Source: Streptomyces sp. NBC_00461
Lineage (GTDB): Bacteria > Actinomycetota > Actinomycetes > Streptomycetales > Streptomycetaceae
Direction: 5' to 3'
Assembly (NCBI RefSeq): GCF_036013935.1
Contig: NZ_CP107902.1
Coordinates: forward strand, 5,675,001-5,739,000
Length of the DNA stretch: 64,000 nucleotides
Shown here: one piece after another, positions 26,738 to 35,400 of the stretch
Numbering within the stretch: position 1 is the first letter of the stretch
Layout of the letters: each line of letters begins with the position of its first letter
Program-made: the position numbers and the translations under genes
Notes under the pieces: model-generated
The model's database searches: none
Told to the model about the DNA's origin: nothing
The model's input: only the letters and a program-made list of their open reading frames with translations

Positions 26738-27652
26738 TCAGCTCTTCTTTGACGCTGAGGAGGACGGGGAGGCCGAAGCGGACTTCGAGGGGTTCGAGGC
26801 CTTCGAAGGAGACGCGGACGCCGACTTCGACGCCGACTTGGAAGGCGAGGGCTTCGCCGTGCCCGAACCCGAGCCGCCGCCTGTGCCCGAGCCGCCGTCG
26901 CCGTTCGCCGCCGACACCGCGGCGACCGCCTCCTTGGCCGCCGACTCCGCGGCCTTCGCCAGCGTGTCCGCGCTCGGGGTCTTCTCACCGGCCAGACCCG
27001 CACCGTTGTAGTCGAGCGTGATCACCACGTTCTCGACCCGCGTCACGACCGTCTGCTGCTTGAAGGAACCCTCCTTCTTCTTCAGGTCGTAACGCACCAG
27101 CGTCGCCTCGTCGCCCGTCCCGGAGACCGGCTCGGTCTTCGCGTTCTTCGCGCCCTCGACCGACTGGGCGTCCTTGACCTGCTTCTCGTAGTACGCGTGC
27201 GCCAACTTGTCGCCCTCACCGCGCTGGGCGTCCGACTCGAAACGCAGCAGCGAGACATTGAGCCAACGGAACTGCGAGCCCTTCACACCGTTGTTGTCCA
27301 GACTGCTCCAGGAGCAGCTCGCACGCGTCGAATCATCCGACTTGCCCTGCTTGCCGGACTTGGCGCCCTTCGGTACCAGCGAGGTCAGCGACTTCTTCGA
27401 CAACACCCCGCACGAGTCCGGCAACTTCCGGTAGGCGGCGGCCTGCACCGTCGGCGCCGTACTCGCGGTCGCCGCCGCCGTTTCACCGGCGCTCGCGCCC
27501 TTGCTGCCCCCGTCACCGGAGCCGGAGTCCGAGGAGCAGCCGGCGGCGAACACCATCACGGGCACTGCGACCGCGCCGGCAAGGAAGCGGCCTGAGCGCC
27601 TCACTCGCCGGTCTCGCTGGTTCCGCTGGTCTCGCTCTGCTCGTCGCTGCAT
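26738..27652 (-). CDS. DUF3558 lipoprotein
   Basis: A 304-residue lipoprotein. Signal peptide VRRSGRFLAGAVAVPVMVFA ends in lipobox FAAGC. The DUF3558 domain has LPDSCGVLSKKSLTSLVP and ASCSWSSLDNN with paired cysteines, and VENVVITLDYNGAG. The C-terminus is a Lys/Ser/Ala repeat tail likely reaching into the wall. ATG 27652 follows GAAGGA; ATG 27667 is an alternative. It lies in a row with a second DUF3558 gene and the DUF2637 gene. Function unknown. Confidence 0.82.
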   Translation of the reverse strand: MQRRAERDQRNQRDRRVRRSGRFLAGAVAVPVMVFAAGCSSDSGSGDGGSKGASAGETAAATASTAPTVQAAAYRKLPDSCGVLSKKSLTSLVPKGAKSGKQGKSDDSTRASCSWSSLDNNGVKGSQFRWLNVSLLRFESDAQRGEGDKLAHAYYEKQVKDAQSVEGAKNAKTEPVSGTGDEATLVRYDLKKKEGSFKQQTVVTRVENVVITLDYNGAGLAGEKTPSADTLAKAAESAAKEAVAAVSAANGDGGSGTGGGSGSGTAKPSPSKSASKSASASPSKASNPSKSASASPSSSASKKS

Positions 27653-27785
27653 GGTTCCTTCACTCATGACGCTGTGGTTCCTGCGGTCGGCGGGTTCGGG
27701 TCCGAGGGGCCACGGTACGCGGTGAGGAAACTGTGCGCTTCTGCTTCCTGCGCTTTGAAGACGGGCGTACGGGACGGGCGAAGGG

Positions 27786-28640
27786 TCACTGACCGCCCAG
27801 CGTGTCCGACAGCTGCGCGGCCAGTTTCCGGGCCCTGTCCTGCATTTCCTTGCTGTCGGGGGCAACGCCGACAGTGGCCGGCTGCTCCTCGTACTGGATG
27901 GTCACAATGACGTTGGACGTGCGGAACGCCACAGTCACCGTGCGCTGCTGAGCCGTCGAACCGGAGCCGCTCAGCGCGTCGTCCAGGAACGCCTCGTCAC
28001 CGAGATCGGTGAGGGTACGGGGCTGGAGATCGGACGGGGCCACGGAGGGAGACGCGGAACCCGAGGCAGAGCCAGAGGCAGAGACAGAGGCGGAGGCCGA
28101 GGGCGAGGAACCGGGGTCGGCGCTGCTCGTGGAAGGGGCGCTGGAGCTGGGGTTGGACGTGGGGTTGGATGTGGGGCTGGAACTCGCCGGCTCGGGAAGG
28201 TCGGCCGCCGTCAGCCTCTCCGCGAACACCACCTGTGCCTCGTTGTCGTCGCTCACCGCGTTGTCGTAGGAGACGACGCGCTCGAAGTCGACGAGGAGAT
28301 GGTCCGTCGCCTCCGCCGACTCGACCTTCCAACGGCAGCCCACCTTGCGGTCGGTGTCGTACGTCAGCGTCGCATCGCCCTCATAGGCCTTCTGGCGCTG
28401 CTCCGCGTCGGTGATCTGCTGGATGCCGGGCAGCAGCGTGTCGAGAGTGTCCTCATCGACGGCACTGCACGGCTCAGGGAGCGTGCGGTACTTGCCCGGT
28501 TGGGCCGCGGCCGTCGCCGTGCCGGCGTCACCCGGATTGGAGTTGTCCGTCGAACCGCCGTCGTTCGAGCCGCCGGTGCAGCCGGCCAGCAACGCCACGA
28601 GCAGCGCGGCGATGCCGGATACAAACACCTTCCGCTGCAC
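27786..28640 (-). CDS. DUF3558 lipoprotein
   Basis: A 284-residue lipoprotein paralogous to its downstream neighbour. The lipobox is LLAGC at residue ~21. The domain shows LPEPCSAVDEDTLDTLLPG and VGCRWKVESAEATDHLLVD, with an inserted Ser/Ala low-complexity stretch (residues ~155-205) and TSNVIVTIQYEEQP. The repeat order EPCS then GCRW matches KLPDSC then SCSW of the other copy, so a local duplication is likely. It is divergent from rtcB. Confidence 0.82.
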   Translation of the reverse strand: MQRKVFVSGIAALLVALLAGCTGGSNDGGSTDNSNPGDAGTATAAAQPGKYRTLPEPCSAVDEDTLDTLLPGIQQITDAEQRQKAYEGDATLTYDTDRKVGCRWKVESAEATDHLLVDFERVVSYDNAVSDDNEAQVVFAERLTAADLPEPASSSPTSNPTSNPSSSAPSTSSADPGSSPSASASVSASGSASGSASPSVAPSDLQPRTLTDLGDEAFLDDALSGSGSTAQQRTVTVAFRTSNVIVTIQYEEQPATVGVAPDSKEMQDRARKLAAQLSDTLGGQ

Positions 28641-28845
28641 GGTCGGGCTCCTCTCGACGGCGGCTCTGTGGCCGTTGCTTCAGTGTCCCCGCTGGTAAAT
28701 CGCTTGCCGCACGGGGGCGTCCCCTGAGGACAATGTGTATCGCACGCACTGCCGTGGACGCCGGTCCGCTGTCCCTTTTCAGCGACCTTGGCGCCGGTTT
28801 TGCGATTACAGACTTCTGTTGTGTTTCCGGGGGAATGAGGACGAT

Positions 28846-30039
28846 ATGTCGTACGTGGAAATGCCGGGCGCGAAGGTTCCGATCCGTATGTGGACCGACC
28901 CGGCGACGGTCGAGGACGTGGCCCTGCAGCAGCTGCGCAACGTGGCGACCCTGCCGTGGGTCAAGGGCCTCGCCGTCATGCCGGACGTGCACTACGGGAA
29001 GGGCGCGACGGTCGGGTCCGTCATCGCCATGCAGGGGGCCGTGTGTCCTGCGGCGGTGGGAGTGGACATCGGGTGCGGGATGTCGGCGGTGAAGACGTCA
29101 CTGACGGCCAATGACCTCCCGGGTGACCTGACCCGCCTGCGCTCGAAGATCGAGCAGGCGATACCGGTGGGGCGCGGGATGCATGACAGTCCGGTGGAGC
29201 CGGGACGGTTCCACGGGCTGGCGACGGCCGGGTGGGACGACTTCTGGGGGCGGTTCGACGGGGTCGCGGAGGCGGTGAAGTTCCGGGAGGAGCGGGCCGT
29301 GAAGCAGATGGGGACGCTCGGAGCCGGCAATCACCACCTTGAGGTCTCGCTCGATACCGAGGGGTCCGTCTGGCTCACGCTGCACTCCGGGTCCCGCAAC
29401 ATCGGCAAGGAACTGGCAGAGCACCACATCGGCGTGGCCCAGAAACTTCCGCACAACCAGGGCTTGATCGACCGTGACCTCGCGGTCTTCGTCTCGGACA
29501 CCCCGCAGATGGCGGCGTACCGGAATGACCTCTACTGGGCGCAGGAGTACGCGAAGTACAACCGCTCGATCATGATGGCGCTCCTCAAGGACGTGATCCG
29601 CAAGGAGTTCAAGAAGGCGAAGCCGACCTTCGACATGGAGGTCAGCTGCCACCACAACTACGTTGCGGAGGAACGCTACGAGGGGATGGATCTGCTGGTG
29701 ACCCGCAAGGGCGCGATCAGGGCGGGCGCGGGTGACCTGGGGATCATCCCGGGTTCGATGGGTACGGCCACGTACATCGTGAAGGGTCTCGGGAACGAGA
29801 AGGCGTTCAACTCGGCCTCGCACGGCGCGGGTCGGCGCATGAGCCGCAATGCGGCGAAGCGGCGCTTCTCGACGAAGGATCTGGAGGAGCAGACTCGGGG
29901 CGTGGAGTGCCGTAAGGACTCCGGCGTCGTGGATGAGATCCCGGGTGCGTACAAGCCGATCGAGCAGGTGATGGATCAGCAGCGGGACCTCGTGGAGGTC
30001 GTGGCGAAGCTGAAGCAGTTCATCTGCGTGAAGGGCTGA
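28846..30039 (+). CDS. rtcB: tRNA-splicing ligase / RNA repair ligase RtcB
   Basis: A 397-residue GTP-dependent RNA ligase that joins 2',3'-cyclic phosphate or 3'-phosphate ends to 5'-OH ends. Metal-binding and catalytic features are present: PDVHYGKGATVGSVI, Cys77 in GVDIGCGMSAVKT, LGAGNHHLEV, LHSGSRNIGK, and the histidine nucleophile in SASHGAGRRMSR. The frame is open upstream, but ATG 28846 fits known N-termini. No archease or rtcA gene is beside it, so its trigger is unclear. Confidence 0.95.
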   Translation: MSYVEMPGAKVPIRMWTDPATVEDVALQQLRNVATLPWVKGLAVMPDVHYGKGATVGSVIAMQGAVCPAAVGVDIGCGMSAVKTSLTANDLPGDLTRLRSKIEQAIPVGRGMHDSPVEPGRFHGLATAGWDDFWGRFDGVAEAVKFREERAVKQMGTLGAGNHHLEVSLDTEGSVWLTLHSGSRNIGKELAEHHIGVAQKLPHNQGLIDRDLAVFVSDTPQMAAYRNDLYWAQEYAKYNRSIMMALLKDVIRKEFKKAKPTFDMEVSCHHNYVAEERYEGMDLLVTRKGAIRAGAGDLGIIPGSMGTATYIVKGLGNEKAFNSASHGAGRRMSRNAAKRRFSTKDLEEQTRGVECRKDSGVVDEIPGAYKPIEQVMDQQRDLVEVVAKLKQFICVKG

Positions 30040-30044
30040 AACGG

Positions 30045-30074
30045 CGAGGTCCCCGGCGTGTGCCGGGGACCTCG
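30045..30074. terminator. rtcB terminator
   Basis: A 13-bp perfect stem (CGAGGTCCCCGGC with GCCGGGGACCTCG) with loop GTGT, followed by TT, lies six bases after the rtcB stop. Confidence 0.85.
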
Positions 30075-30219
30075 TTCAGTTCGTCATTGGTCGGTTGGCA
30101 TGGGTACTTTGCCCGTGCGCAGACGCCAGAGGAGGATGTAGGAGCTCTTCTCGGGCCGTCGAGTCGATGTTGTGGCGTGAGCCCAGGTCGCGCGTTCGGG
30201 CGGCATGCGGGTGATCGAG

Positions 30220-30248
30220 ACGGCTCCCCTGTGGGTTACGGGAGCCGT
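30220..30248. terminator. Hairpin at the end of the phosphatase-GNAT gene
   Basis: ACGGCTCCC pairs with GGGAGCCGT across an 11-base loop and overlaps the stop codon of the minus-strand gene. Confidence 0.55.
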
Positions 30249-31501
30249 TTCTCCAGCAGCGTCACCGCGTACGGGCTCCCCGCCCCGCCGTCCTTCGCAC
30301 GCTGTTCGCCGATCACCGTGTAGCCCGCCGACTTGTAGTACGCGCGCAGGCGTGGGTTGGTGGACAGGCAGTCGAGGCGGGCGTACGGGCGGCCGGTGGC
30401 GGCGATGCGGGACTCCGCTTCCGCCAGCATGCGGCGGCCCGTTCCGGGTGGGGCCGTGTGCGGGGTTGTCATCAGGCGGTGGATGTAGCCCGCGTCGGCG
30501 GGGCGGGGGCCCCAGGCCGCCGGGTCGTCCCACCACAGTTCCCAGGCGCCGGCCAGGTGGCCGCCGGAGTGGGCCAGCCAGACCTCGCCCTCCCGCATAC
30601 GGGTGCGGAAGTGGGTCTCGCCCTTCGCGCCGGGCTGCCACTGGTCGATGCCCCGGGCCAGTTGCCAGAGGGCGGACGAGTCGTGGAGACGGGCGAGGGC
30701 GGGGGCGTCGGACGGGGCGGCCTTGCGGTACGTCGGCACCGGCGGGGCGGTGGGGCGGGGCTCCAGGAGTGCCCCGCGCAGGGTCGTGGCCAATGCCCGT
30801 GCGTCCAGGGACAGTTCGCGCGCCACGTAGTTCTCGGTCGAGCCGTGGCGCGCCGTCATGGCGGCGAGGAACGTGCGCATCACCGCACCCGGGGCGCGGC
30901 CGAAGCCCGGCCATGTCGGCTTGCGGCCGTCGTTTCGTCTCGACCAGCTGGCGCGGATGCCCGGGGTGGCCAGTTCCGTGAGGCTGAAGTCCTCGACGAC
31001 TGTCGTTTCCGGAATGCCCAGCAACCCGAGGATCAGCGCCGCCAGTTGGCCCGTGCGGTCCTTGCCCGATGCGCAGTGGAAGACCAGCGGGGTGCCTGAT
31101 TCGGCCGACTCCGCGACCAGTTCCAGGGCCCGTCTGATCTCCTTGACGCCGTCCTGAGCCACCTCCATGTAGCGCTCCGCGAGGTACGGATCCGGATCGA
31201 TGTCCGGGGTGAGCGCGGCCTGGTCGTACGGGCGGTGCTCGATGCTCAGGTTGTGGTACGTGAAGGACGGGTGGCCGGGGACGCGGCCCCTGGCCTCGGC
31301 CTCCCACGGGTGGCGCAGGTCGATGACCGTGCGGACGCCGAGGGACAGGAAGCGGTCCCAGTCCGCCGAGCCCTCGGCCAGCTTGCCCAGGGAGTCCGCG
31401 CGGTACAGGCGGCCGGGGCGGATCCGGTGGCCGTCCGGGGTCGAATAGCCGCCCAGGTCACGGAAGTTGTGCAGCCCGTCGAAAGCGATGTGTCTGTCCA
31501 C
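30236..31501 (-). CDS. Fusion of tyrosine phosphatase and GNAT acetyltransferase
   Basis: A 421-residue two-domain protein. Residues 1-~245 are a tyrosine/serine phosphatase: FDGLHNFRDLGGYSTPDGHR, DLRHPWEAEARG, and the P-loop VFHCASGKDRTG with Cys143 and Arg149. Residues ~258-421 are a GNAT domain (YRKAAPSDAPALARLHDSSA, GYIHRLMTTPHTAPPGTGRR, ARLDCLSTNPRLRAYYKSAG). The two folds are normally separate genes. There is no stop or frameshift between them in this sequence. Substrates are unknown; the joining suggests dephosphorylation and acetylation in one pathway, or detoxification. Confidence 0.88.
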   Translation of the reverse strand: MDRHIAFDGLHNFRDLGGYSTPDGHRIRPGRLYRADSLGKLAEGSADWDRFLSLGVRTVIDLRHPWEAEARGRVPGHPSFTYHNLSIEHRPYDQAALTPDIDPDPYLAERYMEVAQDGVKEIRRALELVAESAESGTPLVFHCASGKDRTGQLAALILGLLGIPETTVVEDFSLTELATPGIRASWSRRNDGRKPTWPGFGRAPGAVMRTFLAAMTARHGSTENYVARELSLDARALATTLRGALLEPRPTAPPVPTYRKAAPSDAPALARLHDSSALWQLARGIDQWQPGAKGETHFRTRMREGEVWLAHSGGHLAGAWELWWDDPAAWGPRPADAGYIHRLMTTPHTAPPGTGRRMLAEAESRIAATGRPYARLDCLSTNPRLRAYYKSAGYTVIGEQRAKDGGAGSPYAVTLLEKRLP

Positions 31502-31529
31502 AGGCTGTGACCCTACGGTGCTCGCGCCG

Positions 31530-31676
31530 CTACTTGGCGTGCAGTACCGCGTAGATCATCACGAACGCCACGATGTGGATGCCGAAGAGGAAGTACGCGA
31601 GGTAGTACCAGACATAGCGCTCGCGTTTCTTCTCCAGGGCCAGGCGCTGCTTGTCGATGTCGTCCGCTCCCGGCAT
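31530..31676 (-). CDS. Small membrane protein (DUF6126-like)
   Basis: A 48-residue protein: a charged helix (MPGADDIDKQRLALEKKRER) then one membrane helix (YYLAYFLFGIHIVAFVMIYA) and a short tail, VLHAK. GGGAG stands before the ATG, which overlaps the preceding SDR stop as TGATG, so translation is coupled. Similar small proteins occur widely in Streptomyces. Function unknown. Confidence 0.75.
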   Translation of the reverse strand: MPGADDIDKQRLALEKKRERYVWYYLAYFLFGIHIVAFVMIYAVLHAK

Positions 31677-32452
31677 CACAGCTCCCTGTGCACCTTCGTG
31701 TTGGAGGCCTGGGCGCGGGGGCGGAGGACCAGGAGGTCGACGTTGACGTGGCTGGGGCGGGTGACCGCCCAGGTGATCGTGTCCGCCACGTCGTCGGCCG
31801 TGAGGGGTTCGGCGACGCCCTCGTACACCTTCGTCGCCTTCTCCTTGTCGCCGCCGAAGCGGGTGAGTGCGAACTCGTCCGTCTTCACCATGCCGGGGGC
31901 GATCTCGATGACGCGGACCGGCTGGCCGACGATCTCCAGGCGGAGGGTCTCGGCGAGGACGTGTTCGCCGTGCTTGGCGGCGACGTAGCCCGCGCCGCCC
32001 TCGTACGTGCTGAGTCCCGCGGTGGAGGAGATGACCACGATCGTGCCGTCGCCGCTCTCGACGAGCTTGGGCAGCAGGGCCTGGGTGATGTTCAGGGTGC
32101 CGATGACGTTCGTCTCGTACATCGTGCGCCAGTCGGCCGGGTCGCCGGTCGCGACCGGGTCGGCGCCGAGCGCGCCGCCGGCGTTGTTGACCAGCACGCC
32201 GATGGTCTTGAACGCCGTCGCGAACTCGTCGACCGCGGCGCGGTCCGTGACGTCCAGCTGGTACGCGGCGGCGGAGTGGCCGGCCGTGTTGATCTCCTCC
32301 GCCAGCGCCTCGATCCGGTCCTTGCGGCGGGCGGTGAGGACGACGCGGTAGCCGGCCGCGGCGAGCTGCCGGGCCGTGGCGGCGCCGATTCCGCTGCTCG
32401 CACCGGTGACGACGGCGATGCGGGAGGCGGCGGACGGTGCGGCGGTGGCCAT
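31676..32452 (-). CDS. Short-chain dehydrogenase/reductase
   Basis: A 258-residue classical SDR. The NADP site is VVTGASSGIGAATARQLAA, with LTARRKDRIEALAEEI and LVNNAGGALGADP. Catalytic Ser is in VVISSTAGLSTYE and Tyr-Lys in YVAAKHGEH. IEIAPGMVKTDEF follows. It resembles YdfG-type serine/3-hydroxy acid dehydrogenases. Substrate not determined. It shares its end with the small membrane protein gene. Confidence 0.9.
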   Translation of the reverse strand: MATAAPSAASRIAVVTGASSGIGAATARQLAAAGYRVVLTARRKDRIEALAEEINTAGHSAAAYQLDVTDRAAVDEFATAFKTIGVLVNNAGGALGADPVATGDPADWRTMYETNVIGTLNITQALLPKLVESGDGTIVVISSTAGLSTYEGGAGYVAAKHGEHVLAETLRLEIVGQPVRVIEIAPGMVKTDEFALTRFGGDKEKATKVYEGVAEPLTADDVADTITWAVTRPSHVNVDLLVLRPRAQASNTKVHREL

Positions 32453-32523
32453 GGAGTGCTCCTCGTACGCGGGGGTGATCGTGGGATCGAGGGATCGACC
32501 TGGCGTCCAGGGTATAGAGCTCG

Positions 32524-32862
32524 TCAGCCGCCGTTCCGTGGTGCCCACATGATCAGTGCCATGCCCGCGAGGCAGACCAGCGCGCCCGTCACGTCCCAGC
32601 GGTCCGGGCGGTAGCCGTCGGCGACCGCGCCCCACAGGATCGAGCCGGCCACGAAGATCCCGCCGTATGCGGCGAGGATGCGGCCGAAGTGGGTGTCGGG
32701 CTGGAAGGTGGCGACGAAGCCGTAGGCGCCGAGGGCGAGGATGCCGCCGGTGATCCACAGCCAGCCGCGGTGTTCGCGTACGCCCTGCCAGACCAGCCAG
32801 GCGCCGCCGATCTCGAAGAGGGCGGCCACGACGAAGAGGGCGGCGGAGCGGGCGATGAGCAT
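32524..32862 (-). CDS. YnfA/UPF0060-family membrane protein
   Basis: A 112-residue protein with four membrane helices: [60 protein letters not shown] and [20 protein letters not shown]. The [17 protein letters not shown] and YGGIFV patterns define the family, which is distantly related to small multidrug transporters. Function is unproven. ATG 32862 gives the usual length. Confidence 0.9.
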   Translation of the reverse strand: MLIARSAALFVVAALFEIGGAWLVWQGVREHRGWLWITGGILALGAYGFVATFQPDTHFGRILAAYGGIFVAGSILWGAVADGYRPDRWDVTGALVCLAGMALIMWAPRNGG

Positions 32863-33184
32863 GTCCGCAGCCTCGCATGCCGCTCCAGGAGGTCTTACGC
32901 CATCAGCGCACACACGGACCATGATTCCCCGGCCATCACCCCGACCAGCGTGACGATGTGGGCGGAGAGATCAGGCTGAGCGTACGGCTGCGGGTTGCGC
33001 CGTCCGAGGTGCTGCTGGAGATCGACACGGCGTGGAGCGGGGGCGCCGTCGACCGCAATCGGCAGAACGATCAGCAGCGGGTGCTCGTGCTGGACACCGG
33101 GGACGAGTACTACTTCTGATGAGTACTGCTTCTGGCGAGCCTCTCGTACGATCTCTGCACGGCGCAGACGAAGAGGAGCACGAC

Positions 33185-33658
33185 ATGGCCGGGAACGCGC
33201 GTGAGCGGCTGCTCGACGAGTTGTCGGATGTCTCGCGCCGCTACATGGCCTCGTACGCCTTGTTCAACCAGGCCGTCGCCGACCATCTCGGGCTGCATCC
33301 GACCGACCTGCAGTGTCTGAACCTGCTGACGCTGGAGGGCGGGCCGGTGACGACCGGCCGGGTCGCCGAGATGACGGGGCTGACGACCGGGTCGGCGACG
33401 CGGTTGGTGGACCGGCTGGAGAAGGCTGGTTACGTCGTACGGGAGCGGGACGCGGCCGATCGGCGGCGGGTGCTCGTGGCGACCGTGCCGGAGCGGATCG
33501 CCGAGTTCGGGCGGATGTGGGACCGGATGGGCGGCGGGTGGTCCGCCCTCTTCGACGGGCTCGACGACGGCGAATTGGCCGTGGTCATCGGGCACATGCG
33601 GCGGACGGTGCGGTTCAGCGGGGAGCAGATCGCGCGGCTGCGGGCCGGCGAGGTCTAG
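33185..33658 (+). CDS. MarR-family transcriptional regulator
   Basis: A 157-residue winged-helix regulator. LGLHPTDLQCLNLLTLEGGP leads to the recognition region GRVAEMTGLTTGSATRLVDR, and the wing has ERDAADRRRVLV. AGGAG stands before ATG 33185. Its stop overlaps the stop of the convergent HxlR gene by four bases (CTAG). The target is unknown. The nearest gene whose leader shows a MarR-like palindrome is the LLM oxidoreductase at 37938. Confidence 0.92.
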   Translation: MAGNARERLLDELSDVSRRYMASYALFNQAVADHLGLHPTDLQCLNLLTLEGGPVTTGRVAEMTGLTTGSATRLVDRLEKAGYVVRERDAADRRRVLVATVPERIAEFGRMWDRMGGGWSALFDGLDDGELAVVIGHMRRTVRFSGEQIARLRAGEV

Positions 33659-34089
33659 CCCGCCTGGACACCCTGCTTCTCGGCGGTCCGTGCGGTCTCG
33701 GTGTCGTAGCGCTCCCGGGCCTCGTGCACCTCGTCGAAGTGGGTCTCGGCCCAGGTCTTCACGGCGGTCATCAACTGGGCGAGGCTGCCGCCGAGTTCGG
33801 TGAGTTCGTAGTCGACGCGGACCGGGACGGACGGGGTGACCGTGCGGGTGAGGATGCCGTCGCGCTCCAGTGAACGCACCGTCTGCGTCAGCATCTTGGG
33901 GCTCACGCCGGCGATCTTGCGGCTGAGGTCGCTGTAGCGCATGGGGCCGGTGGCGAGGGCCGCGACGACGAGGCTGACCCACTTGTCGCTGAGGCGGTCG
34001 AGGAGCTGGTTGGTGGGGCAGGCGCGGATGAACGCGTCGTACTCGGTGCGGGCCTGCTCGCGCTTCTGAGCCGCTGTCATGGTCGCCAT
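33655..34089 (-). CDS. HxlR-family transcriptional regulator
   Basis: A 144-residue regulator. RACPTNQLLDRLSDKWVSLV starts the HxlR domain, with MRYSDLSRKIAGVSPKMLTQ as the DNA-binding helices and VDYELTELGGSL as the wing and end. The N-terminal Cys is typical of redox- or aldehyde-sensing members. It is divergent from the quinone-reductase-like gene, which it probably controls through the 124-base spacer. Confidence 0.92.
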   Translation of the reverse strand: MATMTAAQKREQARTEYDAFIRACPTNQLLDRLSDKWVSLVVAALATGPMRYSDLSRKIAGVSPKMLTQTVRSLERDGILTRTVTPSVPVRVDYELTELGGSLAQLMTAVKTWAETHFDEVHEARERYDTETARTAEKQGVQAG

Positions 34090-34121
34090 GGCTCTCCTCC
34101 CGGTGAGGTAGGCACCTCCAG

Positions 34122-34153
34122 GTAACTACTTCCCCCTGGATAGTAACTCTTCC
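34122..34153. promoter_or_regulatory. Candidate HxlR operator
   Basis: GTAACTACTTCC and GTAACTCTTCC form a direct repeat about two helical turns apart (21 bases) in the divergent spacer between the HxlR gene and the oxidoreductase gene. Confidence 0.45.
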
Positions 34154-34213
34154 TACGGTTGTCGCAGCTGAACGGAAGCCCTACGAAGAATCTCGATTCC
34201 AGGAGAACTGATC

Positions 34214-35104
34214 ATGCGTGCTGCAGTGGTGAGGACGTTCGGTGGCCCCGAGGCCGTGGAGGTCGTGGACGTGGAGATGCCCGAGCCGGGTGCTCGTCAG
34301 GTGCGGATCAAGGTCGCGGCGGCCGCGCTGAATCCGGTGGACGCGGGTGTGCGGGCCGGGTTCTTCGGCGGTGCGGGCAAGCAGATCGGGTTCGGCTGGG
34401 ACGTCGCCGGGACGGTGGACGCGACGGGCGTCGCCACCGCGTGGAGCGTCGGTGACGAGGTGGTGGCCCTCGACTACGGCATGGTGAAGCCGCTGGGCGC
34501 GCATGCCGAGTACATCGTCGTGGACACGGATGCGGTGGCCAAGGCGCCGGCCACCGTCGACGCCGTGCACGCGGCGACGCTTCCGTTGAACGCGCTGACC
34601 GCCGTACAGGCCCTGGATCTGCTGGAGTTGACGGCCGGACAGTCGCTGCTGGTGACGGGCGCGGCCGGTGCGGTCGGCGCCTTCGCCGTCCAACTCGCCG
34701 CCCACCGAGGGGTGTCGGTGACCGCGCTGGCCAGGGAGGGCGACGAGGAGTTCGTACGGTCCCTGGGGGCGGCGCACTTCACGTCCGGTGCCGTCGGGGC
34801 GGGGAGTGTCGACGCGGTGCTGGACACGGCGATCCTCGGTGAGGCGGCGCTGGAGTGGGTGCGGGACGGGGGCGCATACCTGGGCGTCATCCCGCAGGCG
34901 GCCCCGGCGTCGGTGCGCGGGGTGCGGACCGGCGCGGTGGAGGTGAGCGCCGACGGGGCCCGCCTCGCGGAGCTCGCGGCGCTGGTCGACGAGGGGGTGC
35001 TGTCGCTGCGGGTGGCCGAGACCTACGCCCTTCAGGAGGCGGCGAAGGCGCACGCCCGCCTCGCGGAGGGCGGCGTGCGCGGCCGGCTGGTCCTGGTCCC
35101 CTAG
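34214..35104 (+). CDS. NADP-dependent zinc-less alcohol dehydrogenase (quinone reductase type)
   Basis: A 296-residue medium-chain dehydrogenase. MRAAVVRTFGGPEAVEVVDV starts the GroES-like domain, followed by ALNPVDAGVRAG. The cofactor site is LLVTGAAGAVGAFAVQLAA. No structural zinc cysteines are present, as in quinone oxidoreductases. Such genes are often induced by electrophiles through HxlR or MarR regulators, and the HxlR gene is divergent here. CCAGGAG precedes the ATG. Confidence 0.9.
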   Translation: MRAAVVRTFGGPEAVEVVDVEMPEPGARQVRIKVAAAALNPVDAGVRAGFFGGAGKQIGFGWDVAGTVDATGVATAWSVGDEVVALDYGMVKPLGAHAEYIVVDTDAVAKAPATVDAVHAATLPLNALTAVQALDLLELTAGQSLLVTGAAGAVGAFAVQLAAHRGVSVTALAREGDEEFVRSLGAAHFTSGAVGAGSVDAVLDTAILGEAALEWVRDGGAYLGVIPQAAPASVRGVRTGAVEVSADGARLAELAALVDEGVLSLRVAETYALQEAAKAHARLAEGGVRGRLVLVP

Positions 35105-35361
35105 GCCTGTCCGTCGGATCATGCCGGCGTCGCGGGCCCTGGCGCGCACTCCTCCACTGCCTTGAAGGCGTGGGGGAGGGGACCCCCCAGCGGCGTTGTC
35201 GTCACTCGCCGACTCCCCTACTCTCGGCTCCGGTCAAGCGGGGGGGGGAGCCCCATCGCGTCGACTCCCTCCTCCGCCTTGCAGCCGCACGCACCAGACC
35301 CCGCTCGGGGCGGCGACAACGCGCAGCCCCTTCCGGCCGGCCCGATCCGCGGGACAGGCCC
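35104..35361 (+). repeat. MITE-like repeat, copy B
   Basis: This is the inverted second copy of the element at 13739-13996. It starts GGCCTGTCCGTCGGATCATG right at the stop codon of the oxidoreductase gene and ends GATCCGCGGGACAGGCC, giving imperfect terminal inverted repeats of about 24 bases. A small-scale difference is a G-run near 35242. It separates two convergent genes. Confidence 0.8.
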
Positions 35362-35400
35362 TGGTGCCCCGACAGGCAACGGCCCTCGTTCGCGCGCTCC

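Noticed and set aside
30075..30219. A minus-strand frame ending SSYILLWRLRTGKVPMPTDQ between the rtcB and phosphatase genes
   Set aside because: It looks less random than most shadows, but it has no start or ribosome site of its own, and I cannot match it to a family.
32950..33119. A plus-strand frame RLSVRLRVAPSEVLLEIDTA ending DTGDEYYF before the MarR gene
   Set aside because: It may be the end of a decayed gene, but I could not identify the family, so it is not called.
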